Below the pieces are notes generated by a model. That model searched no databases, was not told the origin of the DNA, and saw nothing but the letters and a program-made list of their open reading frames with translations. From Planctomycetota bacterium (GTDB lineage: Bacteria > Planctomycetota > UBA1135 > UBA2386), in contig JAEUHU010000113.1 of NCBI GenBank assembly GCA_016793305.1, positions 1-7,568 on the forward strand: a stretch of DNA of 7,568 nt. The letters run 5' to 3'. Positions 1 through 7,419 of this stretch are shown in pieces; the stretch's first letter is position 1, and the number at the start of each line of letters is the position of its first letter. The position numbers were made by a program, and so were the translations under genes.

Positions 1-2
1 TG

Positions 3-815
3 CGCCAGCAGTTCGGCAACGCCACGTACTGGCTCGGCAGCTGCCCGGTGTGCGGCGAGGACGCGGCGTTCGTCGGCGACCCGGCGATCGCGCGCGAGTC
101 GATGGTGTGCACCTCGTGCCGCACCACCAGCCGCTACCGCGCGATGGCGCTCGGCGTGCTGCGCGCGATCGAGCGCACGACCGGCGTGCGGGCTCCGTCG
201 CTGGCGGCGCTGGCCAACCTGCGGCTCGGCCGTCGCTTCCGCGTCTACGACGCGCAGCTGCCGTTCTACTACCTCACCTGCGCGTATCCACTGCCCGACC
301 TGCTGGCGGCGTGCAAGGACGTCGACGTGCAGGTGTCGCGCTTCCGCCCACGCGATCCGCTCGGGGCGCCGGTCGAAGCGCGCCCGTTCGCGACCAACCA
401 GGACCTGCAGAAGCTGACGTTCGCCGACGGCGCGTTCGACCTGGTGTTGACGAGCGACGTCATGGAGCACGTGCGCCTCGACCAGCGCGCGCACGCCGAG
501 ATCCGGCGCGTGCTGGCGCCGGGCGGCTGCTACGTGTTCACGGTGCCGCACACGCGTGCGCAGCGCGACACGCTGCATCGCGTCGTGGTGCACGATCCGG
601 TCGATCCGGCGCGCGACGAGCACGTGCTGCCCGACGAGTTCCACGGCGACGCCAACGACCCGGAGAATGCGGCCCTCTCCTATCGCGTCTACGGCACCGA
701 GCTCGACGAGGCGCTGCGGGCGCTCGGGTTCGAGGTCGACTACCGGCAGTACGACCAGCCGGCGAACGGTGTGGTGCGGACCGAACTGTTCTTCTGTTCG
801 CTGCCGAAGCCATGA
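3..815 (+). CDS. SAM-dependent methyltransferase-like protein with N-terminal zinc ribbon, 5' partial
   Basis: The reading frame is open from base 3 to the TGA at 813-815 (270 residues visible). Its true start lies off the left edge. A GTG at 48 is in frame but falls inside a CPVC motif, so it is not the start. Counting from base 3, Cys14/Cys17 (CPVC) and Cys36/Cys39 (CTSC) form a treble-clef or zinc-ribbon-like pair, followed by an Arg-rich stretch. Residues 139-180 carry the second half of a class I methyltransferase (Methyltransf_11 type): an FADGAFDLVLTSDVMEHV block (D146, D152, E155, H156), then RVLAPGG and FTVPH. The usual Gly-rich SAM motif I is not recognisable where expected (about residues 75-95), so SAM binding is less certain than the fold. 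The 3' end overlaps the next gene by ATGA, which indicates the same operon. A role in methylating a glycan or its precursor is inferred from the glycosyltransferase neighbours only. Another possibility is a catalytically degenerate methyltransferase-fold protein. Confidence 0.83.
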   Translation, partial: RQQFGNATYWLGSCPVCGEDAAFVGDPAIARESMVCTSCRTTSRYRAMALGVLRAIERTTGVRAPSLAALANLRLGRRFRVYDAQLPFYYLTCAYPLPDLLAACKDVDVQVSRFRPRDPLGAPVEARPFATNQDLQKLTFADGAFDLVLTSDVMEHVRLDQRAHAEIRRVLAPGGCYVFTVPHTRAQRDTLHRVVVHDPVDPARDEHVLPDEFHGDANDPENAALSYRVYGTELDEALRALGFEVDYRQYDQPANGVVRTELFFCSLPKP

Positions 816-3277
816 GCGACGGCGTCACACGGAGAACGCGAACCTCGTGGCTGGGTCCGATGCTGGCGGCGACGGCGCTGCTCGGCGGCGCTCTGACCGC
901 CCATGGATGGTTCTCCCACGGGGAGCGCTGGCGGACTGCAGCCCACCTCGACTACTTCGCCGGCTTCCTGGCGTTCGTGCTCGGCGTCCTGGCTCTCGCC
1001 GCGCGGCGCCGCTGGCGCGCGCTGCCGGTCGGAGTCGCCAGCGCCGTCGTCATGGCGGCGGCCTTCGGGCAACTGGGAGCACTCGCGACGGTGGTCTGGT
1101 TCGCGCTGTCGTGCGTGCTGCTCGGCCGACTCGTGTTGCGGCGCTGGCCCGAGGTCGGCGACGTCGAGTGCGGGCTCGTCGGCATGGTCGGCCACGGCAC
1201 CGTCGTCGGCCTGCTGGTCGCGTGGCCCGTCAATCACGCCGGTGTCTACGCGCTGCTGCTGACGCTGCCGATGTGGTTCGCGCGCGCCGACGCGGCGGCG
1301 CTGCTGCGGCGCGGGCGCGACTGGTTCGTGACGGAACGTCGACCGGGTGCAGCGGGCCTGGGCGACGAAGCGGTCGCCGCCGCCGTCGCGGCGATCGCGC
1401 TGGTGCACCTGCTGGTCGTGGCGATGCCCGAGACCGGCCACGACGCGCTGGTGTCGCACCTGCTGATGCCAGCCCGCATCGCGTTCCGTTCCGTGTGGGA
1501 GTTCGACGTCGCGACCCACGCCTGGTGCGTGATGCCGGCGCTCGGTGACTGGCTCTACACGATCGGCTACGTGCTGGCCGGGGAGAGCGGGGCGCGGCTC
1601 GTCAACCTCGCCTGCGTGCTGCTGCTCGGCCGCCTCGTGTTCGACGCCGCGCGCTGGCTCGGCGCCGAACGGGTCGCGGCGCTGTGCGCAGTGCTGGTGT
1701 TCCTGACGACCCCGCTGACGCTGACCGAGACCAGCAGCCTGTTCATCGAGGGCATGTGGTCGTGCTGTGTCGTCGGGGCGGCACTGGCCGTGGTGCGCGC
1801 GGTGGCGCGCGGCACTGCAGCGTCGGAACGCAGCGGCCTGCTGGTGGTCGCCGGCGTGCTGGCCGGCGGCGGCATGTCGGCGAAGCTGGTGACGCTGCTG
1901 TCGCTGCCGCTGCTGGCACTGCTGTTGGCCGCGCGTTGGCGGACGTGGTGGCCGGAGCATCGACGGGCGCTCGCAGGGGCCATGGTCGCGCTCGCCGTGG
2001 TCGGCAGCCAGCCGTACGTGCGGGCGTGGTGGCTCACCGGCAACCCCGTGTTCCCGTTCTTCAACGGCGTGTTCCGCTCGCCGTACTTCCCGCAGGAGAA
2101 CTTCGCCGCGCCGGACGTCTTCGCGCGCGGCACCACGTGGGACGTGCTCTACCGGATGACCTTCGACTCGGGCCGCTACCTCGAAGCGTCGGCCGGTGCG
2201 GCGGGCTTCCAGTGGTTGCTGCTGGTCGTGCCGGCCGTGCTCGGCTTCTCGGTCGTGGGCCACCGCCGCGCGCTTGTGCTCGCCGGCTTCGCCGCGGCCA
2301 CCCTGTGGCTCGTGTTCTCGCAGACCGCCTACCTGCGCTACGTGTTCCCGACGTTCGCGATCGCCAGTGCGTTGGCCGGTGCGGCCGTGGCCGGAGCGCT
2401 GCCGCGCACGCGTGGTGGCCTGCTGTTGGTCGGCAGTGTCGTCGCCACCGTGGTGCTGAACCTCGTCTGCTTCACGACGGGTGGCTACAACCACCAGGTC
2501 CACCTGCCCGTGCTGCTCGGGGAACGCGCAGCACTCGATCACCTCGCGGTTCGCCAACCGCTGCGGGTCGCCGAGCGCCTCGTCAACGAACTGAACCGGG
2601 AGATGACGCCGGTGGCCCTGTTCGGGCCGGCGATGGCTGCCGATCTGCGCGCCGACGTTCTGGTGCCCAACTGGTACTGCCACACGTTCGCGGCCGAGGT
2701 GCGGGCGGCGACGACCGCGGAGGCGCTGGGGGAACTGCTGGCCGGGCGGCGGGTGCGCCACCTGCTGCTGGTGGACGGCTGGGAGGACGAAGCAGCGCGC
2801 GAACGTGTGCGCGCCGTGTCGCGCGAAGTGCGCACCATCGGCAACGTGTCGGTCCGTGTGCTCGACGAGCGCTTCCGTTTCCGTCGCGAACTGCTTCGCG
2901 CTGGCCGGTTCGAGGACGCGTCGGCGTGGAGCATCGACCCGAACGCACGCCTTCTGCCGGGCCGCGGGCTCGTCGTGCACGTCGGAGCGCCTGCGGCGCA
3001 GCGGGTCGACGTCGTCGCCGGCCGTGAGTACCGCCTGCAGGCCGAGGTCCTGCGGGTCGACCCGGTGGCACCGGCCGATGCCCGCCTCCAGGTCAACTGG
3101 ATCGGCGCCGACGGCGGCCTCGTGCACTGCGACATCCAGGTGTTCGCTTGCCAGGTCGAAGCGAGCACTCCTAGCATGGACGTGGTGGCGCCGCCCGGTG
3201 CCGTGGCCGCTCTCGTCTACGCGACGGGCCACTCGACCAGCCCGGTGTTGTTCGCCGGACTCACCTTCAGGCAGTGA
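812..3277 (+). CDS. Multi-pass membrane GT-C-type glycosyltransferase with C-terminal beta-sandwich-like domain
   Basis: This gene encodes 821 residues. The ATG at 812 overlaps the upstream stop (ATGA), which favours this start; an alternative Met is residue 17. Residues 13-555 contain about 15 hydrophobic segments separated by short Arg-rich loops, as in an integral inner-membrane enzyme. Features typical of bacterial GT-C (ArnT/PMT-like) enzymes are an outward loop ETGHDALVSHLLMP (207-220), with D211 the candidate catalytic acid or base, a Lys in GGGMSAKLVT (352-361), GNPVFPFFNGVFRSPYF (410-426) and YLRYVFP (507-513). Residues 560-690 are soluble and resemble the mixed alpha/beta tail often found after such membrane cores. 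Residues 694-821 read as a beta-rich module, from RAGRFEDASAWSID to a final LFAGLTF, like carbohydrate-binding jelly rolls. Enzymes of this type transfer sugars from polyprenyl-phosphate donors on the periplasmic or outer face. The next gene could make such a donor. The acceptor is unknown, and the exact GT family is not assigned. Confidence 0.85.
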   Translation: MSDGVTRRTRTSWLGPMLAATALLGGALTAHGWFSHGERWRTAAHLDYFAGFLAFVLGVLALAARRRWRALPVGVASAVVMAAAFGQLGALATVVWFALSCVLLGRLVLRRWPEVGDVECGLVGMVGHGTVVGLLVAWPVNHAGVYALLLTLPMWFARADAAALLRRGRDWFVTERRPGAAGLGDEAVAAAVAAIALVHLLVVAMPETGHDALVSHLLMPARIAFRSVWEFDVATHAWCVMPALGDWLYTIGYVLAGESGARLVNLACVLLLGRLVFDAARWLGAERVAALCAVLVFLTTPLTLTETSSLFIEGMWSCCVVGAALAVVRAVARGTAASERSGLLVVAGVLAGGGMSAKLVTLLSLPLLALLLAARWRTWWPEHRRALAGAMVALAVVGSQPYVRAWWLTGNPVFPFFNGVFRSPYFPQENFAAPDVFARGTTWDVLYRMTFDSGRYLEASAGAAGFQWLLLVVPAVLGFSVVGHRRALVLAGFAAATLWLVFSQTAYLRYVFPTFAIASALAGAAVAGALPRTRGGLLLVGSVVATVVLNLVCFTTGGYNHQVHLPVLLGERAALDHLAVRQPLRVAERLVNELNREMTPVALFGPAMAADLRADVLVPNWYCHTFAAEVRAATTAEALGELLAGRRVRHLLLVDGWEDEAARERVRAVSREVRTIGNVSVRVLDERFRFRRELLRAGRFEDASAWSIDPNARLLPGRGLVVHVGAPAAQRVDVVAGREYRLQAEVLRVDPVAPADARLQVNWIGADGGLVHCDIQVFACQVEASTPSMDVVAPPGAVAALVYATGHSTSPVLFAGLTFRQ

Positions 3278-3292
3278 CGAACCCGAACCCGG

Positions 3293-4384
3293 ATGGAACC
3301 GATCCCGAGCGCTGAGGCGACGAACTCGACCGACGCGAGCCACGGCGCCGCCCCAGCGCCCACTCACGCCGAGAGGACGTTCGTGCTGCCGCGCCCGGCC
3401 CCGCGCGGGTCCGGCACCGGCCGGATCGCCGCGATCGTGCCGGCCTACAAGGTGACGCGGCACGTGCTGGGGGTGTTGGCGGCGATGCCGGCCGAGGTGT
3501 CGCGGATCTTCGTCGTCGACGACGCCTGCCCCGAAGGCTCCGGCAGACTCGTCGAGCGCGAGTGTCGCGACGAGCGTGTGCGCGTGGTGTTCCTGCCGCA
3601 GAACCTCGGAGTCGGTGGGGCCGTGATGGCCGGCTATCGAGCGGCGATCGACGACGGCTGCGAAGTGCTCGTCAAGGTCGACGGCGACGGCCAGATGGAC
3701 CCGGCGCTGTTGCCGGTGTTCGTGCGGCCGATCCTCGCCGGCGAGGCCGACTACACGAAGGGCAACCGTTTCTTCGACCTCGAACGCATCCGCGCCATGC
3801 CGAAGCTGCGGCTGTTCGGCAACGCGGTGCTGTCGTTCATGACCAAGCTGTCGTCGGGCTACTGGGACGTGTTCGACCCGACCAACGGCTACACGGCGAT
3901 CCACGCGAACGTGGCCAGGCACCTGCCGTTCGGCAGCATCAGCTCGCGCTACTTCTTCGAGACGGACCTGCTGTTCCGCCTCAACACGCTGCGCGCCGTT
4001 GTGCTCGACGTGCCGATGGACGCACGCTACGGCGACGAGGTCAGCAACCTGCGGGTTCGGCGCATCGTCGGCGAGTTCCTGTGGAAGCATCTGCGCAACG
4101 CCACCAAGCGCGTCTTCTACAACTACTACCTGCGCGACCTCTCGCTCGCGTCGGTCGAGCTGCCGGTCGGCGTTCTGCTGCTCGGCTTCGGCGGTGTGTT
4201 CGGAATCTGGAACTGGATCGCCTACTCCAACGCCAACCAACAGGCCCCGACCGGCACGGTGATCCTCGCGGCACTGACCGCGCTGATCGGCCTGCAGCTG
4301 CTGCTCGCCTTCCTGGCGCACGACATCGGCACGGTGCCGCGCCAGGCGATCCACGGCCGGTTCACCGCGGCGCGCCGACCGTGA
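3293..4384 (+). CDS. Family 2 glycosyltransferase, polyprenyl-phosphate sugar synthase type (DPM1/GtrB/ArnC-like), membrane anchored
   Basis: This gene encodes 363 residues. The GT-A catalytic domain spans about 43-270: IAAIVPAYK (45-53) at the first strand, FVVDDACPEGS (73-83) for the nucleotide site, NLGVGGAVMAGYRAA (104-118), the metal-binding DGDGQMDP (130-137, with D130 and D132 as the DxD-like acids), TKGNRF (155-160), DPTNGYTAI (195-203) and FFETDLL (221-227). Two hydrophobic helices follow (about 288-309 and 322-343), as in dolichyl- or undecaprenyl-phosphate sugar synthases. The family moves a sugar from a nucleotide donor to a lipid phosphate at the cytoplasmic face, giving donors for GT-C enzymes such as the preceding gene. 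The sugar is not predictable. The start is uncertain: residues 1-42 are Ala/Pro/Thr-rich and not conserved-looking. An in-frame GTG at 3383 (residue 31) has a GAGG six bases upstream and would give 333 residues. The gene begins 15 bases after the upstream stop, and its stop overlaps the next start (GTGA). Confidence 0.9.
   Translation: MEPIPSAEATNSTDASHGAAPAPTHAERTFVLPRPAPRGSGTGRIAAIVPAYKVTRHVLGVLAAMPAEVSRIFVVDDACPEGSGRLVERECRDERVRVVFLPQNLGVGGAVMAGYRAAIDDGCEVLVKVDGDGQMDPALLPVFVRPILAGEADYTKGNRFFDLERIRAMPKLRLFGNAVLSFMTKLSSGYWDVFDPTNGYTAIHANVARHLPFGSISSRYFFETDLLFRLNTLRAVVLDVPMDARYGDEVSNLRVRRIVGEFLWKHLRNATKRVFYNYYLRDLSLASVELPVGVLLLGFGGVFGIWNWIAYSNANQQAPTGTVILAALTALIGLQLLLAFLAHDIGTVPRQAIHGRFTAARRP
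3371..3385 (+). promoter_or_regulatory. Possible Shine-Dalgarno and alternative GTG start for the family 2 glycosyltransferase
   Basis: GAGAGG at 3371-3376 is followed six bases later by an in-frame GTG at 3383-3385. Starting here would remove 30 low-complexity residues and leave about 12 residues before the catalytic domain. The ATG at 3293 has no purine-rich element in front of it. Against this, the other starts in the window also lack clear Shine-Dalgarno sequences, and the ATG at 3293 gives the tighter spacing to the upstream stop. Confidence 0.25.
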
Positions 4385-7353
4385 ACGGTCCGGTGACGGC
4401 CGCCCGCACCTCGCTGTTCCTGTTCGCGCACCAGGACGACGAGTTCGGTGTGCTGGCGGCGATCGGCGACGCGCGGCGAGCGGGCGAACGGGTGGTCTGT
4501 GCCTACTTCACCGACGGCTCGCTCGGTGGCGATCCGGCGGTGCGCGACGCGGAGTCGCGCGCGGTGCTGCAGCGGCTCGGGGTCGAACTCGCGGACGTGC
4601 ACTTCTTCGGTGTGACCCACGGCGTGCGCGACGGCCGGCTGTACGAGTCGCTGCCGCAGGTCGCCGAGCTGGTCGGCAAGCTGCTCGACGAAGTGCCCGC
4701 CGGCTCCTCGGTGCACCTGGCGGCCTGGGAAGGTGGGCACCACGACCACGACGCGCTGCACGCCGTGACGGTGCTCGCCCTGCAACGACGCGGTCGCCTC
4801 GCCGACGGGCGGCAGTTCCCGCTCTACAACGCGTTCCGCCGGCCGGGGCCGCTCTTCCGTGTGCTGTCGCCGCTCGCCGCCAACGGTCCGGTCGCCAGGC
4901 GACGCCTGGGCTTCCGCGAGCGTCTGGCGCAGCTGCGGGTCTGCCTGTCGTACCCGTCGCAGCGCACGACCTGGCTCGGGCTGTTCCCGTTCGTCGTGCT
5001 GCACATGCTGTGGCGCGGGACCGCGGCGCTGCAGCCGGTGTCCGTCGTCCGGCTCGGCGAACGACCGCACGCGGGCCCGCTCTACTACGAGAAGCGCGGC
5101 TTCCTCACCTACGAGGCGCTGCGCACGGCACTGGACGGCTGGCAGCACGGACGGAGCGACGGATGTCCGGTCGCTCCGCCGAGGCCGCTCGCCACGCGGC
5201 ACGCGCGCCGGTGGACGGCACCCGTGCGGGCGGTCGCCACTGCAGCCCGTCGACTGCTGCTCGGCGCGGCCCACACCGCCAAGAAGCTCGTGCCGCTGCG
5301 CTGGCAGTGGCGGGCGAAGGTCGCCTACTTCACGGTGTTCGCGCCGCTGCTGCGGCACACGAACGAGTACCGCGAGTTCCAGGCGGTGCGGCGTTCGATG
5401 CAGGCGGCGCTGCGGGCGCCGTCGGAACTGCCGCCGATGCCGCCGGGCAGTGCGGGCCGCGACGACGTGCTGGTGTTCGGCGTCGTCGACTGGGCGTTCC
5501 GCATGCAGCGGCCGCAACACCTGGCGCGCGAGCTGGCGCGCCGCGGCCATCGCGTGTTCTACGTGGCGCCGAACCCCGTGCTGGTGCCGAAGCCGGGCTT
5601 CTCGATCGAACGGGTCGACGCCGCGCTGCCGATCCACCAGATCCGCCTGCACGCGCCGGCGATGGTGTCGATCTACGCCGGCACGCCGCCGCCCGGCGTG
5701 CGCGACGCGCTCGCCATGGGCCTGCGCGCCCTGCTCGCGCACGTCGGCGTCGGGCCAAACGTGGCGCTCGTCGACCATCCGGGCTGGGTGGCGCTCGCCC
5801 GGCTCGTGCCGCGTTCACATCTGGTCTACGACTGCATGGACGACCACCACGGCTTCGCGACGGCGAACGCGGCGCTGGTCGCCGACGAGCAGCGGCTGCT
5901 CGCCGAGGCCCGGCTGGTGGTGGTCAGCAGCAGTGCGCTCGAGAACGCGATGCGGCGCGCGCGTTCCGACGTGCCACTGGCGATGGTCCGCAATGCGTGC
6001 GACCCGCGACACTTCGCCGGAGCCAGGAAGCAGGCGCCGACGCCGCGGCCGGTGGTCGGCTACTTCGGCGCCATCGCCGAGTGGTTCGACGTGCGGCTGT
6101 TCCGCGCGGTCGCGGCGGCGCTGCCCGACCACGACTTCCTGCTGGTCGGCGCCGACAGTGCCGGTGTGCAGCAGGCTCTCGCCGGCCTGCCCAACGTGCG
6201 CTTCCTCGGCGAGCTCGCCTACGCCGACCTGCCGGCCGTGATCGCGCCGATGGACGTGCTGTTCGTGCCGTTCGTGATCAGCCGGCTGACGTTGGCCACG
6301 AATCCGGTGAAGGCCTACGAAGCGCTCGCCGCCGGCAAGCCGGTGGTCGCGACGCCGATGCCCGAGCTGATGCTCCCCGAGCTGGCGCCGTTCGTGCGCA
6401 TCGGCGCCGATGCGGCGGCGTGCACCACGGCCCTGCGGCAGGCGGTGCGCGAGGCGCAGGACCCGGCCGCGGTCGCGGCCCGCCTCGCGTTCGCCGAAGG
6501 CCAGACCTGGGCGAGTCGGGCCACGGCGCTGGTCGCAGCCGTGGCCGCCGTGCCCGAGCCGCGCTTCGGCGTGGTCGTCGTGGCCTGGAACGGGCTCGCG
6601 CTGACGCGCCGCTGCGTGCGTTCGCTGCTCGAGGACCCGGCCGCACCGCCGCTCGACGTCGTCATCGTCGACAACGCGAGCACCGACGGCACCGCGGCCT
6701 GGCTCGACGAGGTCGAACGCGAGCCGAGCGTGCGGGTGATCCGCAACCCCGACAACCGCGGGTTCGCCGCCGCTTGCAACCAGGGGCTCGCCGCGGTCGC
6801 CGCCGCGGGGGCCGAGGTGCTGGTGATCCTCAACAACGACCTGGTGGTGACGCCCGGCTGGGCCAGGACCTTCGCCGCGCACCTGCGGCGCGACCCGTCG
6901 ATCGGCCTGATCGGGCCGATCACCAACAACATCGGCAACGAAGCGCGCATCGACACGACCTACACCGACATGCCCGGCATGCTGCGCGAGGCCGCGGCCC
7001 GCACCGGCGGCAACGCCGGCCTGCTGTTCGACATCCCGGTGCTGGCGTTCTTCTGCGTGGCGATGCCGCGCGACGTCTACCTGGCGGTCGGCGACCTCGA
7101 CCCCGCGTTCGGCACCGGCTTCTTCGAGGACGACGACTACTGCCAGCGCGTGCGCCAGCTCGGCCGGCGCATCGTCTGCGCCGAGGACGTGTTCGTGCAC
7201 CACGAGCTGTCGGCGTCGTTCGGCCGGATCGATCCCGCCGAGAAGGCGCGCTTGTTCGAACGCAACAAGGCCTACTACGAGTCGAAGTGGGGGCGTTGGC
7301 AGCCGCACGCCGAGCGGGACGCGCGGACCGGGAAGCGCCGCCAGGCGCAGTGA
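4381..7353 (+). CDS. Three-domain fusion: PIG-L/LmbE deacetylase + GT-B (GT4-like) glycosyltransferase + GT2 glycosyltransferase
   Basis: One uninterrupted frame encodes 990 residues from a GTG that overlaps the upstream stop (GTGA). Domain 1 (about 10-258) is a PIG-L/LmbE zinc N-deacetylase: AHQDDE (16-21; H17 and D20 as zinc ligands, D19 as base) and GGHHDHDALH (118-127; H123 as third ligand, H120 as catalytic His). The usual motif is AHPDDE, so Gln18 is a small departure. Residues 258-360 form a basic linker with amphipathic helices. Domain 2 (about 361-720) is a GT-B fold: W369 and RPQHLARELARRGH, YDCMDDHHGF (483-492), a VVSSSALE strand, VVGYFGAI (558-565) and the donor-site NPVKAYEALAAGKPVV (641-656, E647). 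Domain 3 (about 728-965) is a GT-A family 2 enzyme of the rhamnosyltransferase-like kind: VVVAWNG, VDNASTDGT (763-771), NND (818-820) and FFEDDDY (914-920). There are no obvious membrane helices, so it is probably cytoplasmic. It likely both deacylates an N-acyl sugar and adds two sugars in surface-glycan assembly; substrates are unknown. Confidence 0.9.
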   Translation: MNGPVTAARTSLFLFAHQDDEFGVLAAIGDARRAGERVVCAYFTDGSLGGDPAVRDAESRAVLQRLGVELADVHFFGVTHGVRDGRLYESLPQVAELVGKLLDEVPAGSSVHLAAWEGGHHDHDALHAVTVLALQRRGRLADGRQFPLYNAFRRPGPLFRVLSPLAANGPVARRRLGFRERLAQLRVCLSYPSQRTTWLGLFPFVVLHMLWRGTAALQPVSVVRLGERPHAGPLYYEKRGFLTYEALRTALDGWQHGRSDGCPVAPPRPLATRHARRWTAPVRAVATAARRLLLGAAHTAKKLVPLRWQWRAKVAYFTVFAPLLRHTNEYREFQAVRRSMQAALRAPSELPPMPPGSAGRDDVLVFGVVDWAFRMQRPQHLARELARRGHRVFYVAPNPVLVPKPGFSIERVDAALPIHQIRLHAPAMVSIYAGTPPPGVRDALAMGLRALLAHVGVGPNVALVDHPGWVALARLVPRSHLVYDCMDDHHGFATANAALVADEQRLLAEARLVVVSSSALENAMRRARSDVPLAMVRNACDPRHFAGARKQAPTPRPVVGYFGAIAEWFDVRLFRAVAAALPDHDFLLVGADSAGVQQALAGLPNVRFLGELAYADLPAVIAPMDVLFVPFVISRLTLATNPVKAYEALAAGKPVVATPMPELMLPELAPFVRIGADAAACTTALRQAVREAQDPAAVAARLAFAEGQTWASRATALVAAVAAVPEPRFGVVVVAWNGLALTRRCVRSLLEDPAAPPLDVVIVDNASTDGTAAWLDEVEREPSVRVIRNPDNRGFAAACNQGLAAVAAAGAEVLVILNNDLVVTPGWARTFAAHLRRDPSIGLIGPITNNIGNEARIDTTYTDMPGMLREAAARTGGNAGLLFDIPVLAFFCVAMPRDVYLAVGDLDPAFGTGFFEDDDYCQRVRQLGRRIVCAEDVFVHHELSASFGRIDPAEKARLFERNKAYYESKWGRWQPHAERDARTGKRRQAQ

Positions 7354-7403
7354 CCGGCGTGCGTCGGCCTGGCGGGTGCCTGCTACTGGGTGCGCAACGC
7401 GCG

Positions 7404-7412
7404 TGGTAGCGT
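7404..7412 (+). promoter_or_regulatory. Candidate extended -10 promoter for a leaderless transcript
   Basis: TGGTAGCGT fits an extended -10 (TGn followed by TAnnnT, hexamer 7407-7412). The GTG of the next gene begins 8 bases after the final T, close to where transcription would start, so the mRNA would have little or no leader. No convincing -35 hexamer is seen at the right distance, and there is no Shine-Dalgarno before the GTG, which fits the leaderless reading. It sits in the only non-coding gap longer than 15 bases in the window. The match is short, so chance is possible. Confidence 0.4.
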
Positions 7413-7419
7413 TCGTGGC

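Noticed and set aside
50..811. In-frame upstream extension of the GT-C gene to base 50
   Set aside because: The extension reads as Arg-rich shadow of the methyltransferase gene. The membrane protein's sensible start is the ATG at 812 that overlaps the upstream stop.
740..4354. Very long minus-strand open frame (about 1200 codons) opposite three genes
   Set aside because: It is the codon-bias mirror of high-GC plus-strand genes. Its product is dominated by Arg, His, Gln, Glu and Asp with no recognisable domain or hydrophobic core, and it runs straight through gene boundaries.
4381..7353. Mycothiol or bacillithiol biosynthesis (MshA/MshB or BshA/BshB) assignment for the fusion
   Set aside because: The pairing of a GT4-like enzyme with a PIG-L deacetylase is suggestive, but the GT-B domain resembles envelope-glycan transferases, there is an extra GT2 domain, and the neighbours are membrane glycosyltransferases with no ligase or acetyltransferase partner.
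5010..7409. Plus-strand 799-codon frame overlapping the fusion gene
   Set aside because: It is Arg/Ala-rich low-information translation with no domain. The glycosyltransferase motifs are all in the other frame over this span; only the short stretch 5163-5250 is ambiguous and is reported separately.
7354..7419. Rho-independent terminator after the fusion gene
   Set aside because: Only short weak inverted repeats are present (for example GCGC-AAC-GCGC at 7392-7402), with no T run, so no terminator can be supported.
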